NCBI RefSeq assembly: GCF_009821115.1
Contig: NZ_VYTY01000002.1
Span: forward strand, 186,001 to 250,000
Direction of reading: 5' to 3'
Length of the DNA stretch: 64,000 nucleotides
DNA from: Nitrincola alkalisediminis
GTDB lineage: Bacteria; Pseudomonadota; Gammaproteobacteria; Pseudomonadales; Balneatricaceae
Shown: one piece after another, positions 28,755 through 38,438 of the stretch
Numbering within the stretch: position 1 is the first letter of the stretch
Layout: each line of letters opens with the position of its first letter
Notes under the pieces: model-generated
Told to the model about the DNA's origin: nothing
Database searches by the model: none
What the model saw: only the letters and a program-made list of their open reading frames with translations
Made by a program: the position numbers and the translations under genes

Positions 28755-31349
28755 ATGGATAGGCAGACCAAGTCAATTGTGATTAAAGACAGATCCACGG
28801 GTACCCCATACAGCGTTATTGTCGTTTTTATTGTTACGGCAATCGTTTCGATGCTGATCATCTGGCAGGTTGAATCGCGCAACCAAGACTCAAGACGAAG
28901 CGATCTTGCCCTCCATGCACACAATCATGCCAGTTTACTTGAAACGCTTCTAAACCAATCATTATCTGCCAACTATGCCCTCGCTTCTTTAGTGAGAGCA
29001 GGTGACGGAGAGGTTCAACATTTTTCTGCAATTGCTGCAAAGTTACACCAACACTATCCGATTGTGTCCCATTTTACACTTTCACCCAATGGCATTGTCT
29101 CAGAGGTCTATCCCCTTGAAGGTAATGAGGTGTCATTGGGCTTTAACCAATTAGAAGACTCTATTCAAAACGCAGAAGCTCTACTCGCTAAAGAAAGTGG
29201 ACTCATGACCTTAGCGGGCCCCGTTGTATTGGTTCAAGGAGGAACGGGTGTCATCGGCCGTTTACCCGTTTTTATGGATCACAATCAAGAGGAAAAATTC
29301 TGGGGTTTTACAAATGTCACACTTCGCCTTGGAGAACTGCTACGAATAGCAAACCTCGACACTCTATCTAATCAGAACATTGCATATGCTCTCTGGAAGC
29401 TCTCCAACGATGGAGCCCCATCACAACTGATCAGCAGTAACTCCGAACGCATAAGGTCTGACTCTGTCGATGTTATCATTAATGTCCCAAATGGTACTTG
29501 GCTTTTAAAGGTTGCTCCGATTCACCTAATCTTTGAAAGTGGGGCATTAGCACTTAAGTTACTTTTAGGCTTATTTATCAGCTCATTAGCCGCTCTTCAA
29601 ACCTGGTTGATTATAAGTCTACGCCATGATCGCGCTTTTCTCGAAGATCGTGTTACAGAGCGAACAAATGAAATTTTTCAAGCCGAATCCCAGCTAAGAG
29701 CTACGCTTGATGCTATTCCTGATCTATTATTTGAAGTCGATATTAAAGGCACAATACATCTTTTCCATTCGCCTAAGAAGGAGCTGCTTTTAGCAAAGCC
29801 AGAAGACTTTATCGGACACACATTCGATGATTTTTTGCCGGATGAAGCAAGGGTAATCTGCTATAGTGCACTTAATGAGGCGAATGAAAAGGGCTTTTCT
29901 AGCGGTAAATGCTATTCACTTGAAATAGACAATCAATGCCATTGGTTTGAATTATCCGTTTCTAAAAAAGCGGCCTCACCTGACAACTTACCTAGATTCA
30001 TTTTAATATCAAGAGACATAACGGAACGTAAAACAAACGCATCCAGTATCGAGCGCTTAGCCTTTTACGACCCTTTAACGGGCTTACCCAATCGACGCTT
30101 GCTACTTGATCGACTACAACAAGCTCTTGCATGGAATGAACGTCATGAGACCAAAGGCGCTTTACTCTTTATTGACCTTGATAACTTTAAAGTTATCAAT
30201 GACTCACTTGGGCATGCCGTTGGTGATCTTTTATTGGAAAAAGTCGCCATTCGCCTGAACGCGGCTATACGCAAGGTTGACACGGCAGCTCGCATCGGCG
30301 GCGATGAGTTTGTGATTTTATTGTCGGATTTACCAGAAGATACCCATCTTACAGCACTTCATGCCGAACGAGTCGCTTCCAAAATAGCGCAACTGCTACG
30401 TAACCCCTTTACACTGCTGGATAATGAATACGTCGTTACCTCAAGCATTGGTATTACCCTCTTCACGTCAGGCCAAGCCTCATTAGATGAAGTGTTACAG
30501 CGAGCTGATTTGGCTATGTACCAGGCTAAAAATGCCGGTAAAAATACTATTTGTTTCTTTGACCCAGCGCTGCAAGAGCAAATCGACCACAACTTGGAGC
30601 TATCAAGAGGACTGAGGCTAGCGTTAGATTACAATCAGTTTTTCTTAGAGTTTCAACCCCAGGTTAACCGAGAAGGTGCTCTTGTGGGTGCGGAAGCACT
30701 GATTCGCTGGCGTCACCCTGAGCTGGGTCTTATCCCTCCCAATCGTTTTATCCCTGTTGCTGAAGAGACAGGCTTGATCATTCCAATCGGCGACTGGGTA
30801 CTAAAAAATGCATGTAAGCAATTGCACATCTGGAAATCCCACAGCAAAGCCAAGCACCTAACTCTATCCATTAATGTCAGTTCGCGCCAATTTTCCCAAT
30901 CGAATTTTGTTGAACAGATCAAAGCATGCCTGAATCAATACGAAATTGATCCAAAATGCCTTGAACTTGAACTCACAGAGAGCATGCTAGTGAAAGACCA
31001 AAACGATGTGATCACTAAGATGCTCGAACTCAGCAAACTCGGTATTCAAATTTCGTTGGATGATTTTGGCACAGGCTACTCTTCACTGACCTATCTCAAA
31101 CGCATGCCGATTAAACAGCTCAAAATTGACCAATCCTTTGTCAAAGACATTAACATGGATTTAGACAGTGCAAATCTATGCGATGCGATTATTTCACTTG
31201 GCCACAGTCTATCGCTGGAGGTCATTGCCGAAGGCGTTGAAACCCTAGATCAATTTGAGTACCTCGCTCAACGTAACTGCGACCTGTTTCAAGGGTATTA
31301 TTTTGGAAAACCAAGCTCAGCAGACCAACTTCTTAAGCTGATTTTTTAA
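28755..31349 (+). CDS. Membrane-bound CHASE-PAS-GGDEF-EAL cyclic-di-GMP protein
   Basis: The 864-residue product has a transmembrane helix near residues 22-42, a periplasmic CHASE-like sensor (about 60-240), a second helix near 265-290, a PAS domain (about 310-430), a GGDEF domain with intact ARIGGDEFVILL (about 515-519) and an EAL domain with intact GAEALIRWRHPE, ELELTESML, SLDDFGTGYSSL and VIAEGVET. All residues needed for diguanylate cyclase and for phosphodiesterase activity appear present, so the net activity cannot be predicted. A link with control of the neighbouring adhesin TpsA is possible but only by proximity. Confidence 0.9.
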   Translation: MDRQTKSIVIKDRSTGTPYSVIVVFIVTAIVSMLIIWQVESRNQDSRRSDLALHAHNHASLLETLLNQSLSANYALASLVRAGDGEVQHFSAIAAKLHQHYPIVSHFTLSPNGIVSEVYPLEGNEVSLGFNQLEDSIQNAEALLAKESGLMTLAGPVVLVQGGTGVIGRLPVFMDHNQEEKFWGFTNVTLRLGELLRIANLDTLSNQNIAYALWKLSNDGAPSQLISSNSERIRSDSVDVIINVPNGTWLLKVAPIHLIFESGALALKLLLGLFISSLAALQTWLIISLRHDRAFLEDRVTERTNEIFQAESQLRATLDAIPDLLFEVDIKGTIHLFHSPKKELLLAKPEDFIGHTFDDFLPDEARVICYSALNEANEKGFSSGKCYSLEIDNQCHWFELSVSKKAASPDNLPRFILISRDITERKTNASSIERLAFYDPLTGLPNRRLLLDRLQQALAWNERHETKGALLFIDLDNFKVINDSLGHAVGDLLLEKVAIRLNAAIRKVDTAARIGGDEFVILLSDLPEDTHLTALHAERVASKIAQLLRNPFTLLDNEYVVTSSIGITLFTSGQASLDEVLQRADLAMYQAKNAGKNTICFFDPALQEQIDHNLELSRGLRLALDYNQFFLEFQPQVNREGALVGAEALIRWRHPELGLIPPNRFIPVAEETGLIIPIGDWVLKNACKQLHIWKSHSKAKHLTLSINVSSRQFSQSNFVEQIKACLNQYEIDPKCLELELTESMLVKDQNDVITKMLELSKLGIQISLDDFGTGYSSLTYLKRMPIKQLKIDQSFVKDINMDLDSANLCDAIISLGHSLSLEVIAEGVETLDQFEYLAQRNCDLFQGYYFGKPSSADQLLKLIF

Positions 31350-31451
31350 GCTTTACTAGTCTATATTGCAAAGACTTTTTACGGATATGTCTTTTAATAT
31401 CAGTCTCAAACCTATATATTAGACAAAGTTAATAAATAATTGAGGCATAAA

Positions 31452-31889
31452 ATGAGTCAAACTAAAACCATCAATGTTGAAGCTAGTTTAGATCAAGGAT
31501 TTACGGTACGAGGCGCCATTGGCGAACACTCGTTAGTGATAGATCAACCCGTCTCTGCGAAAGGAGCTGGCTTAGGCCCTACCCCTTTGGAAATGTTCTT
31601 GTTTTCACTTGCGGGTTGCATTGGCACCATTGGACGGATTGCCGCTTTTCAAAAAAAGATCAATCTAAAAGGCATGCATATCACAGTCGAAGGTGACTAC
31701 AACCCAGCTGGGTTACTTGGCAAACCAACGGATGATCGAATGGGCTTTCAGGAGATTCGAATTCGTGCCGTCATTGATGCCGACATGTCGGATGCGGAAA
31801 AAGAGGCCTTTCTTGATGAAGTATGCCACCGCTGCCCTTTGCATGACAATACTCGACTTGAAACCCAAGTCGTCCACTCAATCGCGTAA
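31452..31889 (+). CDS. OsmC/Ohr-family protein
   Basis: A 145-residue OsmC-family thiol protein. The two redox cysteines are in FSLAGCIGTIGRIAAF and CHRCPLHDNT. Family members reduce peroxides or act on reactive sulfur species. The ATG at 31452 follows TGAGG with a 6-base gap, which favours it over a TTG at 31440. It is followed 17 bases later by the YeeE/YedE pair and shares their strand, so an operon is likely. In this sulfur-handling neighbourhood a role with persulfides is plausible but inferred. Confidence 0.82.
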   Translation: MSQTKTINVEASLDQGFTVRGAIGEHSLVIDQPVSAKGAGLGPTPLEMFLFSLAGCIGTIGRIAAFQKKINLKGMHITVEGDYNPAGLLGKPTDDRMGFQEIRIRAVIDADMSDAEKEAFLDEVCHRCPLHDNTRLETQVVHSIA

Positions 31890-31906
31890 TCAGGTCAAGT
31901 AGACGG

Positions 31907-32347
31907 ATGGAAATTATTAACTTTACCCCCATCTCCTCATTAATTGGAGGTGGACTCATTGGTCTTGCGGCTGCCTTTCTGCTCGTTTCTAAAGGGCGTA
32001 TCGCCGGTATTTCGGGTATCGCAGGCGGTATCATTTACCCTGAAAGCAAAGGAGATATGGCATGGCGAATTGCCTTTGTCGCAGGGCTAATTTTAGGCGG
32101 ACTCATCTATCAGTGGAGCAACATTGGCGTCGGGGTTGAGCATATCCAAGCCATGGCAAGCACACCCACGTTAATTGTTGCAGGACTTCTGGTCGGTATT
32201 GGCACACAAATCGGAACGGGCTGCACCAGCGGCCATGGGATTTGCGGTTTAGCACGACGCAGCCCAAGATCATTAGTAGCGACTCTAAGTTTCATGGGCA
32301 GCGCGTTAGTCACCGTATTTATTGTCCGGCATCTAGTAGGAGGTTAA
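31907..32347 (+). CDS. YeeE/YedE family inner-membrane protein, first half
   Basis: A 146-residue protein with about four transmembrane helices and the conserved GTQIGTGCTSGHGICGLARR motif, which contains the cysteine used to pass thiosulfate-like sulfur species in YeeE/TsuA transporters. In this version the transporter is split in two half-size proteins (PmpA/PmpB-like), and the second half starts two bases after the stop. Likely role: movement of sulfur-containing ions or sulfane sulfur across the inner membrane. The start follows GACGG directly, a weak site, consistent with coupling to the OsmC gene. Confidence 0.85.
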   Translation: MEIINFTPISSLIGGGLIGLAAAFLLVSKGRIAGISGIAGGIIYPESKGDMAWRIAFVAGLILGGLIYQWSNIGVGVEHIQAMASTPTLIVAGLLVGIGTQIGTGCTSGHGICGLARRSPRSLVATLSFMGSALVTVFIVRHLVGG

Positions 32348-32349
32348 TT

Positions 32350-32775
32350 ATGGCTGCTTTACCTTGGATTGCGGCATTGCTAGCCGGGACACTTTTTGGC
32401 TTAGGACTGTCAGTCGCACAAATGATTGATCCTGCTAAAGTCATTAACTTCCTGGATCTTTTTGGCACTTGGGACCCGTCTTTGGCGCTTGTTATGTTCG
32501 GCGGCCTAGTGGTGAATGCCATCATGACACCCTTGATTCTTAAACGTAAACGCCCGATATTGGCCGAACACTTTCGTTTGCCCACAAAGATTGAAATTGA
32601 TGCAAGACTCATCATCGGTGGCATTATTTTTGGGATAGGTTGGGGATTGGCGGGCTACTGCCCAGGCCCGATTATCACCTCGATAAGCTTTATCAATATG
32701 GATATTTTAACGGTATTACTTGCCTTTATTGTTGGGACAGCGGCCACTCGCTGGGTGCTTAACAAAATGAATTAA
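32350..32775 (+). CDS. YeeE/YedE family (DUF6691-type) protein, second half
   Basis: A 141-residue membrane protein starting MAALPWIAALLAGTLFGLGL, with helices and the conserved GWGLAGYCPGPIIT motif holding the second transport cysteine. The ATG at 32350 lies two bases after the preceding stop, with AGGAGG overlapping the end of that gene. The pair should form one pseudo-symmetric transporter. It is last in the OsmC-YeeE unit; the 103 bases that follow lead to the convergent end of the fisR-like gene. Confidence 0.85.
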   Translation: MAALPWIAALLAGTLFGLGLSVAQMIDPAKVINFLDLFGTWDPSLALVMFGGLVVNAIMTPLILKRKRPILAEHFRLPTKIEIDARLIIGGIIFGIGWGLAGYCPGPIITSISFINMDILTVLLAFIVGTAATRWVLNKMN

Positions 32776-32878
32776 TGCTTTTTTATCTTGTCACTTGTTA
32801 CGGTTAACCCTACAAATATTTGTAGTGATTTAGACCTTACTCTCCAAGTTAAGCGCGCAACTCTGGCAGCGTTGCGCG

Positions 32879-34219
32879 TTACTTCAAACGGCTCAATTTG
32901 CGATACAAGGTCCTCTCACTGATACCCAGCTGATCCGCCAACTGCTTGTTATCCCCCTTAAAGACCTTCACCAAATGATTCAAATAGCGTTGTTCAAACA
33001 CATCCAAGGGTAAAATATGCTCAATGCTATCTTGACTGTTAATAACGGACGCTTGCACATCCTCTTCCATTACCAGACACTCTTTTGGCAAGTGCTGAAG
33101 ATCAATCCGTCCATCGTCGGCCAACAAGACACCTCGCTCAAGTATATTGCGCAATTCGCGAATATTCCCCGGAAACGCATAGCGTTTAAGGACAGATAAA
33201 GCAGATTCTGTGATTTGCACAGAGTCACCGCCAACAATTCGCTTCAAAAGCACATCAATGAGCAGAGGCAAATCCTCAGGACGCTCACGCAATGAAGGCA
33301 AATCGATAGGAAACGCAGATATACGATAATAAAGATCTTGACGAAAACGACCTTCTTCAACTTGCTGTTTGAGATTACGGTGAGTTGCACAGACTAAACG
33401 GAAATCAGCATGCATAGGCTCAATTCCACCCACTGTTCGATAGGTACCGGTTTCAATTAGCCGCAACAATTTCACTTGCTGAGGAAGCGGTATCTCACCG
33501 ATTTCATCTAAAAAAAGTGTCCCCCCTCGTGCAGCCTCGATCAGACCTTTTTTACGACCAACAGCGCCGGTAAATGCCCCCCGCTCATGCCCAAACAGTT
33601 CGCTTTCGAACAGGGACTCTGTCAAGCCAGAACACTCCACCGTCACAAAAGGGCCACGGCTTCGCAAACTCGCATCATGCAACGCACGAGCCGCCAACTC
33701 TTTTCCCGTTCCAGACTCACCGAGCAACAAGACAGTGATTGTAGAAGGAGCCGCACGCCTTAGCATCTCCAACATCCGGCTAAATGCAGCCGAACGTCCC
33801 ACCATTCCCGCCCCTTCTCCGGGTGTCGCTCTCGCCTCCTTTACCAAATGCATGATTTCCAGATAACAAATCACATCATTTTCAGAATTGCGAACGGGCG
33901 TCAGCTCAACATCAACATGTTCCTGCCCTTGGTCGGTGTTGTGCAAATGAAGCACGCGTTGTTTCTGCCCCGTTTCCTGGCAACGTTTTAGTGGGCAGGA
34001 TTCACCCGCTTGATCGCAAGGCACACTGTAACCATGCGACACTTGATAGCAGGTTTTATCCGCCCCTTGTATCTCACCATAAATGGCTTGATAGGCTTGG
34101 TTATACGCCAGAATACGATAATCCAGCGACAAAAGAGTTGCAGGCTCCTTAATCACATCCAATATCGAACTCATTTCAGCTAGAGACGTTGCCGTTAAAT
34201 CCAAGCCTTTGACTGCCAT
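32879..34219 (-). CDS. fisR: FisR-like sulfane-sulfur-sensing sigma-54 activator
   Basis: A 446-residue bacterial enhancer-binding protein: an N-terminal PAS-like sensor, a AAA+ domain ([14 protein letters not shown]; the sigma-54 loop [17 protein letters not shown]) and a C-terminal Fis-type helix-turn-helix ([20 protein letters not shown]). The sensor has C57, C68 and C75, spaced 11 and 7. These are the spacings of Cys53, Cys64 and Cys71 in Cupriavidus FisR, where persulfide forms between them and activates transcription of sulfide-oxidation genes. A fourth cysteine is at C80. I take the ATG at 34219; a TTG at 34273 is possible. It is divergent from cydA, which has a -24/-12 promoter. Confidence 0.85.
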   Translation of the reverse strand: MAVKGLDLTATSLAEMSSILDVIKEPATLLSLDYRILAYNQAYQAIYGEIQGADKTCYQVSHGYSVPCDQAGESCPLKRCQETGQKQRVLHLHNTDQGQEHVDVELTPVRNSENDVICYLEIMHLVKEARATPGEGAGMVGRSAAFSRMLEMLRRAAPSTITVLLLGESGTGKELAARALHDASLRSRGPFVTVECSGLTESLFESELFGHERGAFTGAVGRKKGLIEAARGGTLFLDEIGEIPLPQQVKLLRLIETGTYRTVGGIEPMHADFRLVCATHRNLKQQVEEGRFRQDLYYRISAFPIDLPSLRERPEDLPLLIDVLLKRIVGGDSVQITESALSVLKRYAFPGNIRELRNILERGVLLADDGRIDLQHLPKECLVMEEDVQASVINSQDSIEHILPLDVFEQRYLNHLVKVFKGDNKQLADQLGISERTLYRKLSRLK

Positions 34220-34266
34220 ACTCAAAACACCTAACTGCCATTTTTGGCAGTCATTGTCGTACAAGT

Positions 34267-34281
34267 GTGACAATTTGTCAC
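34267..34281. promoter_or_regulatory. Candidate enhancer site for the FisR-like activator
   Basis: GTGACAATTTGTCAC is a perfect 7-bp inverted repeat around one central base. It lies between the divergent fisR-like gene and cydA, about 100 bases upstream of the cydA -24 element, a normal distance for a sigma-54 enhancer. The same TGACA/TGTCA half-sites recur upstream of the second sigma-54 promoter at 40557-40601. The assignment to FisR is inference. Confidence 0.55.
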
Positions 34282-34378
34282 TTATTCTGGCATATCAATC
34301 CGACTAAAATAACGAAACACTGCCTTAAATGGCATGTATTTCAAAAAGAAATAAGCTTATTACTGTTTTTAAAGAATA

Positions 34379-34394
34379 TGGCACGCTTTCTGCC
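34379..34394 (+). promoter_or_regulatory. Sigma-54 (-24/-12) promoter of cydABX
   Basis: TGGCACGCTTTCTGCC has GG and GC separated by exactly 10 bases and a full TGGCACG -24 element; the -12 element is CTGCC rather than TTGCA. Transcription should start near 34405, about 40 bases before the cydA ATG. An activator gene of the right class is divergent from it. Confidence 0.8.
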
Positions 34395-34443
34395 TAAGAC
34401 TCTTTTGAGTCATCAATCTTAGCTTACCTTTGAGGACACTTGC

Positions 34444-36027
34444 ATGATTACTGAAGAGGTCGTTGACCTTTCGCGTCTGCAATTTGCATTAACCGCGATG
34501 TACCACTTTTTGTTCGTTCCACTCACCATAGGCCTCGCCTTTATGCTGGCCATAATGGAGTCCGTCTATGTGATGACGGGTAAACAAATCTATAAGGACA
34601 TGACCAAATTTTGGGGAAAACTATTCGGTATTAATTTTGCGCTCGGCGTAACCACCGGACTTACAATGGAGTTCCAATTCGGCACCAACTGGTCCTATTA
34701 CTCTCACTACGTTGGCGATGTGTTTGGTGCAGCGCTTGCTATAGAAGGTTTGATGGCCTTCTTTCTGGAGTCCACGTTTGTGGGCCTCTTTTTCTTTGGC
34801 TGGGATCGACTTAGCAAAGTGAAACATCTAATGGTGACTTGGCTTGTCGCCTTGGGATCAAACTTCTCGGCACTCTGGATTTTGGTCGCCAATGGCTGGA
34901 TGCAGCACCCAGTCGGCGCTGAGTTTAATTACGAAACCATGCGAATGGAAATGACCAGCTTTATGGATCTTGTCATGAACCCGGTTGCACAAGTTAAATT
35001 CGTACACACGGTTTCAGCTGGCTATGTAACCGCCGCTATATTTGTCTTATCCATCAGCGCCTACTTTATGCTCAGAGGACGAGATCTCGCCTTTGCACGT
35101 CGCTCTTTTGCAATTGCCAGCGCCTTTGGATTGGCCGCATCACTGTCGGTCATCCTACTTGGCGATGAATCTGGCTACGAACTCGGGGATGTACAAAAAA
35201 CCAAACTAGCCGCCATTGAAGCAGAATGGGAAACACATCCAGCTCCTGCATCGTTCACACTGTTTGGGATTCCTAACAGCGAAACGATGACCACAGATTA
35301 TGCAATCAAGATCCCCTACGCACTGGGACTGATTGCAACCCGCTCAACAACCGAGGAGGTTAAGGGCATCAAAGATCTGATCGATGAGCATGAAATCCGC
35401 ATTCGCAATGGCATGAAAGCCTATGAACTGTTACAAACCTTACGGTCAGGCCAAACAGATGCGTTTACTCGCGCTGAATTTGACCGCTATAAGCAGGATT
35501 TAGGCTATGGCTTACTCTTGAAGCGATACACTGAGAAGGTCATTGATGCAACCGATGTGCAGATCCAACAAGCGGCTAGAGACACCATCCCACCTGTTGG
35601 ACCTTTGTTCTGGGCATTCCGCATTATGGTAGCTGCAGGCTTTTGGATGCTACTTCTATTTGCTGTGTGTTTTTACTACACCGCAAAACGCACTGCTTGG
35701 CAGAAGCCATGGTTACTGAAAGCAGCACTCTTCACACTTCCTGTTCCTTGGATTGCCTCTGAAGCAGGGTGGTTTGTAGCCGAATTTGGCCGTCAACCTT
35801 GGGCCGTCGGTGAAATTCTACCGACGTTTACCGCCGTATCTGTCCTAACCGCCAATCAGATCTTGTCGAGCCTAATCTTATTTCTCGTGTTTTATACCGT
35901 CTTAGCCATCATCGAGATTTATTTGATGCAACGGTTCATTCGGATTGGACCCAGCAGCTTACATACTGGTCGCTATCATTTTGAGCAAGCGGGCGCCACG
36001 TCTTCAAGCACAAGGGTCCGAGCTTAA
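34444..36027 (+). CDS. cydA: Cytochrome bd ubiquinol oxidase subunit I
   Basis: The 527-residue product matches E. coli CydA (522) closely from [20 protein letters not shown] to [14 protein letters not shown]. The haem b595/d ligand His21 (MYHF), the quinol-binding Q-loop with [10 protein letters not shown] (long L-type loop), and GRQPWAVGE are present. It oxidises ubiquinol and, with CydB, reduces oxygen to water without pumping protons. bd oxidases resist sulfide, which blocks haem-copper oxidases, and this fits the persulfide-sensing regulator and sigma-54 promoter just upstream. Confidence 0.97.
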   Translation: MITEEVVDLSRLQFALTAMYHFLFVPLTIGLAFMLAIMESVYVMTGKQIYKDMTKFWGKLFGINFALGVTTGLTMEFQFGTNWSYYSHYVGDVFGAALAIEGLMAFFLESTFVGLFFFGWDRLSKVKHLMVTWLVALGSNFSALWILVANGWMQHPVGAEFNYETMRMEMTSFMDLVMNPVAQVKFVHTVSAGYVTAAIFVLSISAYFMLRGRDLAFARRSFAIASAFGLAASLSVILLGDESGYELGDVQKTKLAAIEAEWETHPAPASFTLFGIPNSETMTTDYAIKIPYALGLIATRSTTEEVKGIKDLIDEHEIRIRNGMKAYELLQTLRSGQTDAFTRAEFDRYKQDLGYGLLLKRYTEKVIDATDVQIQQAARDTIPPVGPLFWAFRIMVAAGFWMLLLFAVCFYYTAKRTAWQKPWLLKAALFTLPVPWIASEAGWFVAEFGRQPWAVGEILPTFTAVSVLTANQILSSLILFLVFYTVLAIIEIYLMQRFIRIGPSSLHTGRYHFEQAGATSSSTRVRA

Positions 36028-36047
36028 CACTCGAAGGAGCAACATAC

Positions 36048-37190
36048 ATGATTTTTGATTATGAAACCTTAAAGCTTGCCTGGTGGATACTCATAGGTGT
36101 CTTACTCATCGGCTTTGCGATCACAGATGGCTTCGATATGGGGGCATGCGCCCTACTCCCCTTGGTTGCGAAAACCGATGATGAACGCCGAGTCGTTATC
36201 AATACCATGGCTCCGCATTGGGATGGTAACCAAGTGTGGTTTATCACAGCTGGGGGAGCTCTTTTCGCGGCATGGCCTTTGGTGTATGCCGCGGCCTTCT
36301 CTGGGCTTTACTGGGCCATGATGCTGGTGCTTTTTGCTCTCTTTATGCGCCCTGTAGGCTTTGACTATCGCTCAAAAATGGACGATCCACGCTGGCGAAA
36401 TGCATGGGACTGGGCGCTCGTCGTCGGTGGAGCCGTCCCTGCCCTTGTATTCGGCATTGCATTTGGAAATCTGCTGCAAGGCGTTCCCTTCCAATACGAT
36501 GAATTGTTACGCCCATCCTATCATGGCAGCTTTTTTTCGCTGTTGAATCCATTTGCGTTGCTGTGCGGCATCATCAGCTTAACCATGCTAGCCTTGCATG
36601 GCGCAACCTGGATACAAATGCGCACTCAAGATAAGGTCGAAGAAAGAGCAAGATCCCTAGCAAAACGCCTAGCCGTTTTACTGATGGCTACTTTTGCAAT
36701 CGCGGGTATTTGGCTGGCTTGGAGCATTGAAGGCTACATGATCATCAGCCTGCCTGAAAAAGGCGGAGCTGCCAACCCCTTACTCAAGGAAGCCATCAAA
36801 GCCTCTGGCGCATGGTTGCACAACTATGCGGTACAACCTGCGACACTTATTGCCCCCATTTTGGCGTTTGTGGGTGCTATCGCTGCAGGTATCTTCAGCC
36901 ATGTCCGCTATACAGGCCTTAGCTTTATTAGCAGTGCAACCGCTGTAACGGGTGTTATTTTAACGGCCGGATTCTCAATGTTTCCTTTCGTTATGCCTTC
37001 TAGCCTTATCCCAAGCCACAGTCTAACACTCTGGGATGCGGCCTCCAGCGCCGGAACACTGATGGTCATGACATGGGCTGCGATTATCTTTGTCCCCATC
37101 ATACTGGGCTATACATTTTGGTGTTATCGCGCTATGTGGCAAAAAATTGGGGTTAGATTCATTAAAGAGAACCCTCACTCCCTCTATTAA
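36048..37190 (+). CDS. cydB: Cytochrome bd ubiquinol oxidase subunit II
   Basis: A 380-residue, eight-helix membrane subunit starting MIFDYETLKLAWWILIGVLL with conserved FAITDGFDMGACALLP and APHWDGNQVWFITAGGALFA. Length equals the E. coli protein (379). It follows cydA by 20 bases with a GGAG site and is followed by cydX. It scaffolds the haems in CydA. Confidence 0.97.
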   Translation: MIFDYETLKLAWWILIGVLLIGFAITDGFDMGACALLPLVAKTDDERRVVINTMAPHWDGNQVWFITAGGALFAAWPLVYAAAFSGLYWAMMLVLFALFMRPVGFDYRSKMDDPRWRNAWDWALVVGGAVPALVFGIAFGNLLQGVPFQYDELLRPSYHGSFFSLLNPFALLCGIISLTMLALHGATWIQMRTQDKVEERARSLAKRLAVLLMATFAIAGIWLAWSIEGYMIISLPEKGGAANPLLKEAIKASGAWLHNYAVQPATLIAPILAFVGAIAAGIFSHVRYTGLSFISSATAVTGVILTAGFSMFPFVMPSSLIPSHSLTLWDAASSAGTLMVMTWAAIIFVPIILGYTFWCYRAMWQKIGVRFIKENPHSLY

Positions 37191-37212
37191 ATTGACACAT
37201 GAGGTGTTAACT

Positions 37213-37311
37213 ATGTGGTATTTCGCGTGGATATTGGGCGTTCTACTCGCCTGTGCATTCGGCATCATCAATGTAATGTGGTTAGAAGCCGAAGAAATCG
37301 ATAAGGATTAA
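37213..37311 (+). CDS. cydX: CydX, small subunit of cytochrome bd oxidase
   Basis: A 32-residue single-helix protein (MWYFAWILGVLLACAFGIIN, then VMWLEAEEIDKD) with the invariant WYF.WILG..LA start of CydX. GAGGTG lies 6 bases upstream of the ATG at 37213. It is needed for stability and activity of CydAB in E. coli. The unit ends at the terminator beginning at 37324. Confidence 0.95.
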   Translation: MWYFAWILGVLLACAFGIINVMWLEAEEIDKD

Positions 37312-37323
37312 CTCGTCCATCTC

Positions 37324-37356
37324 AAGGCAGGCATCACAAGATCCCTGCCTTTTTTA
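37324..37356 (+). terminator. Rho-independent terminator of cydABX
   Basis: AAGGCAGG (37324-37331) pairs with CCTGCCTT (37344-37351) over a 12-base loop and runs into TTTTTT. It closes the cydABX transcript before the metallo-hydrolase gene. Confidence 0.88.
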
Positions 37357-37505
37357 TCTTCATTCACATCCTACAGCTTCATTTATTTTAATATTAGACT
37401 TCATTAATATCTTTTATTGGCAAAATAGACACAAAAGGAATAAGCTTATAACAAATATAGAGATCAAGCAGACTCTATCCGTTACCCAATTTGAAGAGGT
37501 GCATG

Positions 37506-38390
37506 ATGAGCTTAACAGATGTAACACAAAAACCGATTGTCACCACGTTCTTTGATGAACCCACCAATACCTTCAGCTACGTTGTAAAAGACCCAAACTC
37601 TAATGCCTGTGCCATTATCGACTCCGTACTCGACTTCGATTATGCATCAGGTCGTACAGATGTCCGCTCGGCAGATGCCATTATTGAACACATACGCCAT
37701 GAAGGCTTAAACGTTGAGTGGATTTTGGAAACACACGTTCATGCCGACCACCTATCAGCAGCGCCTTATCTGCATGAGCATCTAGGCGGTAAAACGGGCA
37801 TAGGGGGTAAAATCGTCGACGTGCAAACGATCTTTGGCAAAGCCTTTAATGCCGGAACCGAATTTGCTCGCGATGGCAGTCAATTCGACCAACTTTTTGA
37901 GGAAGGTGACCGCTTTACTATTGGCAAAATAGAAGGCTATGTACTGCATACTCCAGGCCATACGCCTGCCTGCTTAACCTATGTGATTGGTGATAGCGCC
38001 TTTGTTGGGGATACACTTTTCATGCCTGATTACGGAACAGCACGCTGCGATTTTCCGGGTGGAGATGCACGTACTTTGTTTCGTTCGATCCAAAAGGTTT
38101 TAAGCCTTCCCCAAGACACTCGTTTATTTTTATGTCATGACTACAAGGCACCTGGACGTGATCACTATGAACATGAAACCACTGTAGCCGCTCAACTCGC
38201 AGCGAATATTCATGTTCATCAGGGGGTTTCTGAAGACGAGTTCGTCACCATGCGGACCACTCGCGATGCACAACTTGAGATGCCAAGACTGATATTACCT
38301 TCGGTACAGGTCAATATGCGTGGAGGCAAAATGCCGCCAGCAGAAGACAACGGGCAAACTTACTTAAAAATACCGATTAATCTTTTCTAA
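37506..38390 (+). CDS. MBL-fold hydrolase, persulfide dioxygenase/BLH-like
   Basis: A 294-residue metallo-beta-lactamase-fold protein of the ETHE1/Blh type: ETHVHADHLSAA (metal ligands), HTPGHTPACL, FVGDTLFMPDYGTARCDFPG and FLCHDYKAPG. Proteins of this group oxidise glutathione persulfide to sulfite using mononuclear iron. The ATG at 37506 has GAGG at 6 bases; the adjacent ATG at 37503 is also possible. It follows cydABX but sits behind that operon's terminator, so it has its own promoter. Sulfite from this enzyme and transport by the SulP permease downstream would complete a detoxification route. Confidence 0.85.
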   Translation: MSLTDVTQKPIVTTFFDEPTNTFSYVVKDPNSNACAIIDSVLDFDYASGRTDVRSADAIIEHIRHEGLNVEWILETHVHADHLSAAPYLHEHLGGKTGIGGKIVDVQTIFGKAFNAGTEFARDGSQFDQLFEEGDRFTIGKIEGYVLHTPGHTPACLTYVIGDSAFVGDTLFMPDYGTARCDFPGGDARTLFRSIQKVLSLPQDTRLFLCHDYKAPGRDHYEHETTVAAQLAANIHVHQGVSEDEFVTMRTTRDAQLEMPRLILPSVQVNMRGGKMPPAEDNGQTYLKIPINLF

Positions 38391-38438
38391 TTTGCAGGAG
38401 TTTTTTTCTATCCCTGATCGTCACACTAGGATGACACC

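Noticed and set aside
31350-31451. A sigma-54 promoter for the OsmC-YeeE unit
   Set aside because: No GG-N10-GC pair and no TGACA palindrome were found in the gap; control by FisR is not supported by sequence there.
37381-37505. A sigma-54 promoter for the persulfide-dioxygenase-like gene
   Set aside because: The best candidate (TGGCAAAATAGACAC) lacks GC at the -12 position, so the GG-N10-GC rule fails.
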